From assembly GCA_023548195.1 (NCBI GenBank), contig JAJHZJ010000531.1, positions 6,807,900 through 6,871,899 on the forward strand: DNA of 64,000 bases. Reading direction: 5' to 3'. This stretch comes from Bettongia penicillata ogilbyi. Lineage: Eukaryota > Chordata > Mammalia > Diprotodontia > Potoroidae. Made by a program: the position numbers and the translations under genes. Of this stretch, positions 9,035-19,489 are shown in pieces; position 1 is the stretch's first letter; each line of letters opens with the position of its first letter. The notes beneath the pieces were generated by a model, which was given only the letters and a program-made list of their open reading frames with translations, searched no databases and was not told the DNA's origin.

Positions 9035-10765
9035 CCAAATGGAAAAAGAGGTTCAAAAGCTCACTGAAGAGAATAGTTCTCTCAAAATTAGAATGGAACA
9101 GATGGAGTCTAATGACTTTCTGAGAAACCAAGAAATCACAAAATAAAACCAAATGGAAGAGAATGTGAAATATCTCATTGGAAAAACAACTGACCTGAAA
9201 AATAGATCTAAGAGAGACAATTAAAAAATTATGGGACTACCTGAAAGCCATGATCAAAAAAAGAGCCTAGACATCATCTTTCATGAAATTATCAAGGAAA
9301 ACTGCCCTGAGATTCTAGAACCAGAGGGCAAAATAAGCGTTCAAGGAATCCTCAGATCACCATCTGAAAGAGAGCCAAGAAGAGAAACTCCTAGGAACAT
9401 TGTGGCCAAATTCCAGAATTCCCAGGTCAAGGAGAAAATCTTGCAAGCAGCTAGAAAGAAACAATTCAAATATTGTGGAAATAAAATCAGGATAACACAA
9501 CATCTAGCAGCTTCTACATTAAAGGATCGAAGGGCGTGGAATAGGATATTCCAGAAGTCAAAGGAACTTGGACTCAAACCAAGAATCACCTACCCAGCAA
9601 AACTGAGCATAATACTTCAGGGGAAAATATGGTCTTTCAATGAAACAGAAGACTTTCAAGCATTCTTGATGAAAAGACCAGAGCTGAAAACAAAATCTGA
9701 CTTTCAAACACAAGAATGAGAAGAAGCATGAAAATGTAAACAGCAAAGAGAAGTCATAAGGGACTTACCAAAGGTGAACTGTTTACATTCCTACATGGAA
9801 AGACAATATTTGTAACTCTTAAAACTTTTCAGTATCTGGGTAGTTGGTGGAACCACACACACACACACACATGCATACACACATGCATGCACACACGCAT
9901 ACCCATGTACATGCATGCACGCACATACAGAGACAGAGAGCACAGAGTGAATTGAATAGGATAGGACCATATCTTAAAAGAAATTAAGGTAAATGGTGAG
10001 AGAGAAATGTAGTGGGAGGAGAGAGGGTGAAATGGAATGGGGTAAATTATCTCATTCAAGAGGCAAGCAGGAGACTTTTTAGTGGAGGGAAAAACAGGAG
10101 AGCTGAGAAAAAAACATGAAGTTTACCCTCATCACATTCGACTAAAGGAAGGAATAAAATGCACACTCATTTTGGTATGAAAACCTATCTTACAATACAG
10201 GAAAGTGGGGGAGAAGGAGATAAGCAGGGAGGGAGGTATGATGGAAGGGAGGGCAATGGGAGGAGGGAGCAATTTGAAGTCAACACTCAGGGAGGGACAG
10301 GATCAAAAGACAGAACAGAAACAATGGGGGGCAGGATAGGATGGAGGGAAATACAGCTAGTCTTACACAACACGACTATTATGGAAGACATTTGCAAAAC
10401 TACACAGATAGGGCCTATATTGAATTGCCTACCTTCCCAAAGGGAATGGGTGGGGAGGGAGGGATGGGGAGAATTTGGAACTCAAAGTTTTAGGAACAAC
10501 TGTTGAGTATTGTTCTTGCTACTGGGAAATAAGAAATACAGTTAATGGGGAATAGAAAGTCATCTGGCCCTACAGGACAAAAGAGAAGATGGGGACAAGA
10601 GAAGGGAGGGATGACAGAAGAGAGGGCAGATTGGTGATAGAGAAAATTAGAATGCTTGATGTATTAGGGTGGGGGGAGGGGAGAAAAGGGGAGAAAATTT
10701 GGAACCCAAAATTTTGTGAAAATGAATGTAAAAAGTTAAATAAATAAATTTATATTAAAAAAAAA

Positions 10766-10781
10766 AGAAATTACAAAGTGT
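10766..10781 (+). repeat. Right target-site duplication of outer half-L1
   Basis: agaaattacaaagtgt follows the A run of the outer element and pairs with 4961-4976. Confidence 0.9.
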
Positions 10782-11130
10782 AACTGAGAAGACTAAAGAC
10801 TTTCTGCATTTTAGGATACAGCCTTAGTAACGTGTAAGGGAGAAACTCTGTTCTGGAACCTCAGATTACACATAAGAATAGCCAGATCAGATGGTGGCTC
10901 ATGCTTTGACTCAGAATATGCTTTGATTATTATTTTTTCTTATTTGCCTAGGGGGAAAAAAGTTCACAGTATTTTTTTCACAGGCATTTTGAACATGAGA
11001 CAGTTCTCCATTCATTATTATCTCTGGTACAGCTTCTCAAGAGACCTCTGCCATCCCGAGACCATTGCTACTAATTCACTGCATAACTTACTCAGCAAAG
11101 CCATTGTCCTTCTCTGGGCTCAAGTATCCA
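10782..11130. other. Non-repetitive DNA
   Basis: An 85-codon frame at 10923-11180 runs into the following SINE and has no family resemblance. I see no feature. Confidence 0.4.
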
Positions 11131-11372
11131 AGGAGCAGCTAGGTGGCAAGGTAGGTGGATTGCTGAGCCTGGAATCATGAAGATCTGAGTTCAAATCCTG
11201 CCTCAGGTACTTCCTTAGCTGCATTACCTGGGCAAGTTACTTACCTCCACCTCAGTTTCCTTATTTGGAAAATGAACTAGAGAAAGAAATGGCAAAGTAC
11301 GCCAATATTTTTGCCAAGAAAACCCCAAATGGTGTCACAAAAATTCCAATATGACTCACAGAAACAACAAAA
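11131..11372 (+). repeat. Marsupial tRNA-type SINE, full length
   Basis: It runs from 'ggagcagctaggtggc' through 'gagttcaaatcctgcctca' and 'tgaactagagaaagaaatgg' to 'cagaaacaacaaaa'. Confidence 0.85.
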
Positions 11373-11384
11373 AGCAGATATAAA

Positions 11385-12039
11385 TAGCCTCCATGTTTCC
11401 TTCTAGTTCTAAAAATCTACAATTCTAAATCCAAACTCACAAGTACCTATTTCCCAAGGTTTGAATCCCTTGACTCCAAACAATAGGAGGTAAACTTCCC
11501 AGAAGGAAGGGTCCATAGTCTCTGAGCCCCTCTACAAAGATTGGCATTTTTCCCATAAAAGCCCTTCCCTTTACCCAGTTTCTTCTCCTCAAAATGATAA
11601 AATGGGACAGCTACTTCACAGACCACAAACTCCAACTCCAAATCATAGCGTGGATCTAAATCCTGAAACCTCTACCTTTTTCTTCTCTCTTTAGCCTAAG
11701 TTCTTCCAGAACCATGTTAGCCCAAAGTTTCCTCACATTCCTCACCAAGCAGCCCTGAAATTCTCCCCTTCCCCTTCCCAAGAGCTCCCCCAAAACCCTT
11801 CAGTTCCACACTCATAGCTCAGTTTTAACATAAGCAGGCCATGGCTTTTTTCTAGTCCAAACGGCAGTAAACAACAAGGACGGTGAGAAGTGAGTGGACA
11901 GTCCATGTCTCTGAGCACTGTGTGGGCTGGTGTATGTGTCTCTTCGTGTACACTATATGCAGATATCCCAGGATATATGACAATACAAACATATACTCCA
12001 CGTAAGGTAAGCTAACCTAATCTGTCCTGGAAGCATGAG
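11385..12039. other. Mostly non-repetitive DNA
   Basis: A scrap of SINE tail ('ccttctagttctaaaaatct') lies at 11398-11432. The rest has no recognised element. Confidence 0.35.
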
Positions 12040-12345
12040 TTTCTCTCTTGTATTGGTCATTCAGGAATTGTCTTCTTTCCTCTTCTCATCTCCCCTTTCT
12101 TTCTCACATTTAATTCAATTGTTCATGCACAATCACATGCACACTAAGCCAGTACCACCTCAGGAACTTATTGCATAATACTATATTTTATAATTATCTG
12201 TATTTGCATCTTATCCTTCTGCAAGGCTACAAGCCCCTCGAGAACAGAAATTCATTTCATCTTGACTTTGTAACTCCTCTCAGCTCTAAGCTCTGCAAAC
12301 AGAAAGTGCTTAATAAGTATCTGTTTAAGGTATCAACTCAATGAT
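12040..12345 (+). repeat. L2-like LINE 3' end
   Basis: The pyrimidine-rich text leads into 'ctacaagcccctcgagaac', then 'gctctgcaaacagaaagtgc' and 'ttaataagtatctg', the L2 3' order. Confidence 0.5.
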
Positions 12346-12397
12346 TTCTAAAGTCCCTTCTACTCTAATATTCCCTGTTTTTTACAGTTATGTTCTA

Positions 12398-12553
12398 TGG
12401 GGCAGCTAGATGATGCAGTGAATACAACACTGACCCTGAAATCAGGAGGACCTAAGTACAAATCCAGCCTCAGACACTTGACACACTAGTTGTGACCCTG
12501 GGCAAGTCACTTATCCCCAACTGCCCTGCCTTGCCTCCTCCAAAAAAAAAGAA
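12398..12553 (+). repeat. Short tRNA-type SINE with target-site duplication
   Basis: It begins with 'ggggcagctagatgatgcag', has 'ctcagacacttgacacacta' and ends after 'tgcctcctcc' in an A run. The duplication ttatgttcta lies at 12388-12397 and 12554-12563. It lacks the core and 3' part of the longer SINE, so it is a distinct short subfamily. Confidence 0.85.
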
Positions 12554-12565
12554 TTATGTTCTAAA

Positions 12566-12780
12566 TAATTACTGCTAATTGGAAGCAGTAGAAAGAACAT
12601 TTGATCTGGAAGAGTGGAAAAACACAATCTGGAATCAGTACACTGGGGTTCACACTGGAGTTGTGTTATCTTCTATCTGTATGACCTCGAAAAAGTGAAT
12701 TAACGTCTCTGGAATTAGTTTCCTCATCTTTCAAATGAGGTGGAATCGGGCAAGACAAGCTCTAAGATGCCTCAAAGCTT
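12566..12780 (+). repeat. MIR-like SINE relic
   Basis: A worn head is followed by 'tatgacctcgaaaaagtg', 'tttcctcatctttcaaatga' and a tail 'caaagctttaaatccatg'. Confidence 0.55.
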
Positions 12781-14095
12781 TAAATCCATGTTCTATGAGT
12801 TCTATGAGAGGATATGGGAATGGAGATACACACTATGTAAAAGACTGAAAGAAGAACTGGAGAGATAGAGAAGATATAACAGGGCGTGGAGGAGGGGGGG
12901 CAGGGAGGGAAAGTCTCTCTAGGAAAGGGCTCCATTTTGTAGCTCTGGAAAGCTTGAAAATGAATAATCTTATTTAAAATCTCAAATAAACTACACCAGG
13001 ACACACAAATGATCAGGAGCACAAATAAACATGTTGTTTTCATGTACGTGTTCTCTGAAAGACAAATGTCCGAGGATGCCTGTTGCCTAAGTTATTGCAC
13101 TCTCTGCAGAGATGAATTCCCACATTTTTCTAAAGGCACCAGCTGGGCTTTAAAGATTTCACACTATGATGCAGCTTAAGAAAAAGAACATAATAAATAC
13201 ATTTTTCTCCAAGTGAGCCAGCAGCGAAGGGAGGAGGCAGCTCCTCTGGGCTCTGCTGGTCTGCCATGCTGCAAAGCTCTGTTTCTCTGATCAAGAGATC
13301 ACTTTCATAACCACTTTTCTGAGGTCACAACTGAGTCTACTCTAGTCACGCAATCCCCTGCTTGTCAGCCAGGGTTTACTCTAATAATACAGGTTCAGAG
13401 GACAGAGGAAATGCATCCTTTCTTTTAAAATTCAACGAAAGAGATGAAGTCAGATGTAATTTAAAAAATAGCTCATTAACACAGATCATATATATTATGC
13501 TTGAATATATTATAGATTCATACTCTCTAGGTGGTTGGAAACATACAGCATACGCAAACTGTTTGGGAGGGTTTTTTTTTTTGTTCAGTTTCAACAATCT
13601 GAGAGGAAAAGTAAACCTGTGTCAAGCTTAAGAGTTCAAGAATGCTCTTTTACAAAAAAGCACACTGATGCTTTTATCAAATATTTATCCAAATAATACA
13701 TTGTATACAGGTTTAAAGATATGCATCCATGTGAATCCAGTTCAAGGTACTGAAAATTATGCCAACAGGAAACAGAGTTTGTAAACACAACAACCACATT
13801 TCAAGACTCAGATGGGATAAGAAGTTACAGATAAGATGCCCAAATATTGTAATTTCGGTTAATTATTCTCCTTCCCTTGGTACAGTGAGTTCTAATAGCC
13901 TTGACCTTTTCTGGGGACCAAGGAAGTTCAAAGCGCAGCCGTGAATGATCAATCTTGAGTTTGAAGATTTAATATACAGCATCTACCATGAGCAGCAGTT
14001 GTAAATTTCCAGGTTGAAGTCACTAAAGTCATCTGTCAGGGAAAACATCACATCCAACTATTGTAAAAAAGGGAGAATGGGAAGATGATTTCAAA
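12781..14095. other. Repeat-poor 1.3-kb stretch
   Basis: Short frames at 12780-13043 (minus) and 13362-13631 (plus) have no recognisable family. The text near 13200-13270 is somewhat richer in G and C. No splice-flanked exon could be supported. Confidence 0.4.
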
Positions 14096-14099
14096 GCTG

Positions 14100-14340
14100 T
14101 GGATGTTTAACTGTATTAAATTTGCTGAATTCAAACTGCCCTGGTTCATCAGGCATCATCGATATCAATTCATTCACATTTGCCTTCATTGTGTCTCCAG
14201 AGTCTGTCTTTCCTTTTGCTTAAATTCTGTTCCCAGCACTTTGCACAGAGTCTGGCACACAGTGGCATTTGACAAAGGGCTTATTGACTTAACAATTATT
14301 CATTCATATTTGTATTGTTTGATGGTCCCCTGATGTTAGC
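14100..14340 (+). repeat. L2-like LINE 3' end
   Basis: 'ctgttcccagcactttgcac' is followed by 'agtctggcacacagtggcat', a standard L2 end. Confidence 0.55.
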
Positions 14341-14530
14341 CACAAATACCTGAACTTATCTATGAAATATCATAATATTGCTTTGAGAAAATTGGATACA
14401 TGCATAAAAATCTGAATTTTCAAAACCATAAAATAGAAGTTGATTATTTATTTTACAAAAGGATTATGTGTTTTCCCAAAGAATTATCTATGGGGTTATT
14501 CTAAATAACAAGTTCAAGTAAATACATTTA

Positions 14531-14786
14531 CTAAGACAGTGAGGTGGGGCACAATGGATAGAAATCCCATTCTGGAGTCGGAAAGACTTATCTTCCTGAG
14601 TTCAAATATGACCTCAGACACTTACTAGCCATGTGATTCTGGGCACTTAACCTTGTCTGCCTCAGTTTCTTCATCTATAAAGTGAACTGGAGAAGGAAAT
14701 GGAAAATCATTCCAGAATCTCTGCCAAAAAAACCCCAAATGGGTTCAGAAAGAGTTGGACACAACTAAAACAATGAAAAAACAACA
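14531..14786 (+). repeat. Marsupial tRNA-type SINE with target-site duplication
   Basis: It is full length, with 'tgaactggagaaggaaatgg', 'aaaaaaaccccaaatggg' and 'gttggacacaactaaaac'. The exact duplication aaatacattta lies at 14520-14530 and 14787-14797. Confidence 0.9.
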
Positions 14787-14879
14787 AAATACATTTAAAA
14801 TCTAGTTTGACTTATAAACATTCAGTTTATGAACTGATTCTCCAGGAAGACATTAACAAGGCAAAGATTCACCAGAAGG

Positions 14880-15165
14880 TTCTGCTATTCTTTCAGGCTA
14901 TATTTAATGTCTCAGATCTCTATCTGGGGAGGTGCCCAAGACAGCCATCCTCACTTTTAACCTGGGCTTGGTCCTGACTCCACCCTGCCTCCATTTTTCA
15001 GTTTGTATTTATGTGTGGTTTTCCCCATTAGAATATAAGCTTCCTGAGGGTAGAGGAAATCTTTCTTTTTGCTTTTTTTTATTTCCAGCACTTAGCACAG
15101 TACAAGTGATTTATCTTATCTTACCATCTTATCTTAGCAGAAAGGAGCTAACGGTACACTAAAAG
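14880..15165 (+). repeat. L2-like LINE 3' end
   Basis: 'cattagaatataagcttcct' then 'gagggtagaggaaat' and 'ccagcacttagcacagtac' match the L2 3' UTR. Confidence 0.65.
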
Positions 15166-15289
15166 TTTATACAATTATGTTTATTTTTAGGGTGGGAGTC
15201 CTATGAAACACCTGCCTCCACAAAAGCTCAGCTTATACATAAAGCATTATAAAGGTGATGATGACCCTGAGGTCTCAAAAACTGTGCCA

Positions 15290-15413
15290 GTGGATTATAG
15301 GAAAGATGGAAGGGTTTGCCTTAGGAGTTAACCATCTAGTCTTAACTATTCACTTTAAAGATAATGAAAGTGAGTCCTAGAGTCACACAGGCAATAAGTG
15401 GAAGTGCTAGAAT
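15290..15413 (-). repeat. MIR-like SINE relic
   Basis: The plus strand shows 'tgagtcctagagtcacacag' and 'gcaataagtggaagtgctag', a reversed MIR. The next SINE truncates it. Confidence 0.5.
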
Positions 15414-15423
15414 CACTCATTCT

Positions 15424-15672
15424 GGTTTGTTGTTGGATCATTTTCAGTCATGTCCTACTTTTTGTGACCCTCTTTTCTTGACAAAAATACTGGAGTGATT
15501 GCTATTTCAATCTCCGGTTCATTTTCCAGATGAGGAAATGGAGGCAAACAGGGTTAAGTGACTTGCCCAGGGTCACACAGCTATTAAGTGTCTGAGGCAA
15601 GATTTGAACTCAGGAAAGAAAAGTCTTCAACTCCAAGCCTGGAGTTTTATTCACTGTATCACCTCACTGCCC
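15424..15672 (-). repeat. Marsupial tRNA-type SINE with target-site duplication
   Basis: The minus-strand copy has the full order of landmarks. The duplication cactcattct lies at 15414-15423 and 15673-15682. Confidence 0.9.
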
Positions 15673-15779
15673 CACTCATTCTAGTAGGTTCTACCAAATT
15701 GAGATTGCTTCTGGTATAGACTTAGCCTCAAATAAGGTAGATATCTGCTGTTAAAGAGCCCTCCTAAAAACAAAAATGA

Positions 15780-15895
15780 TCATCTCCAGCCTCACTGACC
15801 ATGCACATGCTCCCAGATGAACGGATAGCTCCTTCAGGGTAATGCTTGTGTATTCATTTTTGTCTCTATGTACCTAGTGCTTAATGACGGATTGG
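15780..15895 (+). repeat. L2-like LINE 3' fragment
   Basis: 'gatagctccttcagggtaat' and 'tctctatgtacctagtgctt' are L2 3' UTR landmarks. Confidence 0.45.
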
Positions 15896-15919
15896 CCATT
15901 GCAACTCAATGATGATTTC

Positions 15920-16104
15920 CAGACTTGGCAGGAATCTCACCAGCTATTCCCAGTGCCTCCTTCCCTACCCCCTCCATGGCTCTGGCCTTCCTCTGAGATG
16001 ACTTTCCATCCACTCTGTATGTACACACTAGTTTGCATGCTGTCTTGCCCATCAGATTGTGAATTCCTTGAATTTCACAACAACAATAGCTGTTAAATAT
16101 TGAA
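15920..16104 (+). repeat. L2-like LINE 3' fragment
   Basis: 'tgactttccatccactctgt' and 'agattgtgaattccttgaat' match the L2 end. The frames on both strands here arise from it. Confidence 0.5.
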
Positions 16105-16904
16105 GACACCTGGCAAGGTGTGAATGATTTTAAGGATAAGAGTTAAACCTTCGATAATTGAACTTAATGCTTCTTCATATATATGATACCAAATAGCTGG
16201 AACATGATGACTTGTCGTCAGGCTTAGTTTTGTTTTTAGACTTCACATGGAAATCAGAAAATGACTTTTTAGTTGTTTACCACAGAGAGGAGTAATGAGT
16301 GAGCAGATTTTGAAGTTAAGAAAAGCAATGGAAAAAGGAAAGAAAAATTATCAGTGCGTTAACTGCAGTCTACTAAGATGTTTTCAATGAACTGATTCAA
16401 ACAAACCCCACAAAATCTCAGTCAGTTTTCACTCTACTCTGTTTCTAGAATATGCTAGTCTACATGTGAAATGAAGGAAGAAACTAAAACCCAGAGGGAG
16501 GTAGGAACCTATAGATTCATACAATGCAACAGAACTCACATCCTAGTACTATCAATGGTGTATGCCTTACATTCCCCAGCTAGTCAAACTTGGACAAGTA
16601 TTTCCCTCCAGAACAGCTATGTATAACCAGATTCACATGACTATTCATCTGTTGCTATTTTCTTTCAGTAAGTTCAAAAAAGTATCTCACTATGAAAGTA
16701 GAGAGAAATAATAAATTGTGGTGATCAAGCTAGCAGAGCATGGTGGAATCTCAGCTGAAGTCCTACTCCGATATTTCACGGTTGCATGATGATGACTGAC
16801 GGTGGATTCTCAGTTATCCCAAAAGACAGCAGGTCCCAAACTAAAAAGGCCTTAATTATAGACCTAGAGATGGACTCTGGCTATCTTTTCTATCTCTAAT
16901 CTCT
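16105..16904. other. Repeat-poor stretch
   Basis: No repeat family, exon or RNA gene is seen in these 800 bases. Confidence 0.4.
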
Positions 16905-16973
16905 TTGGGTGATTTCATCAGCTCTCATGGATGGATTCAAATATCATTTTTATGCAAAAATGAGAGAATGGGG

Positions 16974-16987
16974 AAGAGAGAGGGAGA

Positions 16988-17047
<60 letters not shown>

Positions 17048-17118
17048 TAGAGAGGGAGAGAGAGACAGGGAGAGAGAGACAGAGAAAGAGAGAGACAGAG
17101 ACAGGGAGAGAGAGCATG
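16974..17118 (+). repeat. (GA)n microsatellite
   Basis: A purine-only tract of GA and GGGA units; the purest part is 16996-17041. Frames rich in Arg-Glu or Ser-Leu are by-products. Confidence 0.95.
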
Positions 17119-17154
17119 CACACATATTTGGTATCTGTCTTTGTCTCTCTGTAA

Positions 17155-17402
17155 TTTAGTGGTCATTTTAAATTGTGTCCAACTCTTTGTGACACCATTT
17201 GAGATTTTCTCGGTGAAGATATTGGAGTGGTTTGCCATTTCCTTCTCCAGGTCATTTTATAGACGAGGAAATGAGGTAAACATGGTTAAGTGACTTGCCC
17301 AAGGTCACAGAATTAGTGTCTGAAGCCAGACTTGAACTCAGGAAGATAAGTCTTCCTGACTTCGGGCCTGGCTCTGTACCCACTGTGCCACCTACCTGCC
17401 CT
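17155..17402 (-). repeat. Marsupial tRNA-type SINE, full length
   Basis: The reversed landmarks 'tggtttgccatttccttctc' and 'ctgtgccacctacctgccc' mark its two ends. It sits next to the GA tract. Confidence 0.85.
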
Positions 17403-17435
17403 ACCCATGCCTGTCTCTTGGTCTCTTTCTCTCTA

Positions 17436-18339
17436 AGCCTGTTCTGTCTTCTGAACTCCAACTTCATAGCCTTACCTATTAGACATGTTCAACAGAACGT
17501 CCCCCAGACATTTCCAATACCCAACCCCCACCCCAACCTCCTTACCTTCCTAACTCCCCTAGTTCTGTTGCTGGTTTCACTATGAATCATTCTCAATTCT
17601 TCACCCTAACTGCCTAATAACTCATCAATTGTGAGGCTGGGTTAGTGCACCACAACCACTCTTGCATACTGATTCTCTCTACTCACTCAGCTACAACCCT
17701 AAGTCAGGTCCTCATCACCCCTCACTTCTCATCTTAACTACTACAAAAGCCCCCTCATTCCCCTCGTCAGTGCATCCTCCACAGTCTCAACAGCCCCTCG
17801 TTCATCTCCCTGACTCTGTCTCTCCTACCTCAATCCATCTTCAGCTCAGATGCCAGAGTGATTTTCCTGAAACACAGACCTGATGTCACCTGCCCACTCA
17901 GTAACCCCAATGGCTTACAATGATGCCCTCTAAGATCAAACACAAAATCCTCTACACGGCACTAAAAGCCCTTCCTACCTTTTCAAGTCTTCCTACTCTT
18001 GACTGCTTCAGGCTCTGTAGAATCCATGTCTGCTGGTCTGCTTGTGACTCACACACCCAACATTCCATCTCCTGACTCCAAGCTTTTGTACATGCTGTCC
18101 CTCCTCACCTCCTGTTTCTGGTTTCCTTGATTTACTTCAAGATTCAGCTCAAATCCTTCTGCCTGTTGCTCTGCTTCCCTACAAGATTACTTTCCATTTA
18201 TGTTGTATATATCTGATATATACAGATTTTTATCATATTGCTGTCCCCCCGTCTATTAGATGGTGAGCTCCTTCTAGGGCAGGGATCATGACTTTTGCCT
18301 TTTTTTGCACCCCAACACTTAGCACAATAATTGCAAGTG
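17436..18339 (+). repeat. L2-like LINE, ORF2 end and 3' UTR
   Basis: It includes 'gcaaaatcaa'-type ORF2 text reduced to pyrimidine-rich codons, then 'tgatgtcacctgcccactca', 'caaaatcctctacacggcac', 'ttctgcctgttgctctgctt', and the end 'tagggcagggatcatgac' and 'caacacttagcacaataatt'. It is one of the longest L2 pieces here. All frames are broken. Confidence 0.7.
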
Positions 18340-18350
18340 GTAAGTTCCTT

Positions 18351-18490
18351 TTTTAATTTTTGGAGGCAATTGAGGTTAAGTGATTTGCCCAAAGTCACAC
18401 AGCTAGTAAATTTCTGAAACTGGACCTGAACTCAGGTCCTCCTGACTCCAGGTCTGGTGCTCTAACCTCTGGGCCATCTAGCTGCCCCTA
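18351..18490 (-). repeat. Short tRNA-type SINE with target-site duplication
   Basis: The reversed short form ends at 'ggccatctagctgcccc'. Near-identical flanks gtaagttcct (18340-18349) and gtaagttctt (18491-18500) form the duplication. It sits at the L2 3' end. Confidence 0.8.
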
Positions 18491-18502
18491 GTAAGTTCTT
18501 AG

Positions 18503-18742
18503 TAACTGCTAGGTGGCTCAGTGGATGCAGCACCCAGTCTACAGTCAGGAAGATCTAAATTCAAATCTGGCCTCAGATACTTACTAGAGGGCAAGTCACT
18601 TAACCCAGTTTGCCTCAGTTTCCTCATCTCTAAAATGAGCTGGAGAGGGAAATGGAGAATCACTCTAATATTTGGCCAAAATTTTAAAAATGGGGGGAGG
18701 CACCATGAAGAAGCAGAGACAACTGAAACAACTAATAATAAA
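18503..18742 (+). repeat. Marsupial tRNA-type SINE
   Basis: It runs from 'actgctaggtggctcagtgg' to 'gagacaactgaaacaac'. It lies almost back to back with the reversed short SINE. Confidence 0.85.
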
Positions 18743-19039
18743 CGCTTGACTCATCACCTGACTCATGGAATGGACAAAAATACAAACTGGCCCTTGGCCC
18801 TGCGTAGCTCCTGCTGCTGCCATCCCGACAGGAATAATGTAGTCCAAAAGGGGACAAGAGCTGCGAAGAATTATAGCACTCTCAGACTGCCAACAATTAT
18901 TCATTTATTTGCTGATGCTCAGTCTGTGAAATGCATGTTATATCACCATCCAGTGATAAAGGAGAGGATCTGCTACTGAGGAACCAAAGCACTGACATTT
19001 TTGCTATAAATGAAATCGGAAAACATAAAGAATTAAGTT

Positions 19040-19383
19040 AGCTGGCTGCTGTCCTTTGTTCTCAAAGAGGACCCAAATGACATCACTATGTTGGAGCCAA
19101 ATGACAGTGTGACCGACTGTGGCTGAGCAGACCAATATGAGCTCAGAATGCTCTACCACAGGTCAGGCGTTAATAGTCCATGGGAACATTTGGGGTGGAT
19201 TCTCTAAATCTGCACATCTCATGTTTCTTTTGAGCTGCTGTAATTCTGCTTTGTTCTGCCTATTTTGATGTGGGCATACCATGCTGGGTGGTCCTGTGCC
19301 AGTGTCTCCCATGTCACACAATCAATTTTAAAGTTCTTCAGAAAGACCTTGAGAGTGTCCTTGCATTGCTTCTTCTGACATAA
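19040..19383 (-). mobile_element. Non-LTR retrotransposon 3' end, RTE-like, decayed
   Basis: On the minus strand a short frame reads like the C-terminal tail of a LINE reverse transcriptase (a CKDTLK-type start, then TWETLAQDHPAW). After this come stops and a 3' end close to 'ggtcctctttgagaacaaag'. The SINEs at 26866, 30574 and 33908 have a similar end. The clade is from memory. Confidence 0.5.
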
Positions 19384-19489
19384 AAAAAAGAACTTGCTGC
19401 TAAAAAGAAGAAATGTTTGTTGGTTTTCTTTAGAAATGTGAATAAAAGAATCTGTAGCAATGATTTTGTTGTGTGCTGAAAGACAACAA

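Larger units (their letters stand above)
5648..9719 (+). pseudogene. Broken ORF1 of the outer half-L1
   Basis: The start MPRKGKKNKT equals that of the inner copy. Compared with that copy, a 2-base loss at 5854-5855 shifts the frame and gives a stop at 5855-5857. The matching frame goes on to 6047 in another register. The inner element interrupts it from 6048 to 9020. After that, a C-to-T change makes a stop at 9144-9146, a 12-base loss follows, and another stop arises near 9222. The last open piece, 9231-9719, holds the RNA-recognition fold and C-terminal domain in 162 codons. No functional protein can be expected. Confidence 0.9.
4977..10765 (+). mobile_element. Outer half-L1 (HAL1-type) retrotransposon, interrupted
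   Basis: The element starts with a G run and 'ggagccaagatggtgg', the L1-type 5' end. It has a 5' UTR to 5647, a decayed ORF1, and a 3' UTR ending in 'taaataaatttatatt' plus an A run. It is split at 6048 by a second copy of the same family, which occupies 6048-9020. Without that insert its length is about 2.8 kb. No endonuclease or reverse transcriptase frame lies between ORF1 and the 3' UTR. The flanking 16-base duplications show that it inserted as one unit with this structure. Its ORF1 lesions and the older look of its CpG sites make it the elder copy. The HAL1 name rests on structure (ORF1 only) and on resemblance to L1 ORF1; a repeat library would settle the subfamily. Confidence 0.9.

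Noticed and set aside
16905..17238. Arg-Glu-rich and Ser-Leu-rich ORFs
   Set aside because: They are translations of the (GA)n microsatellite in several frames.
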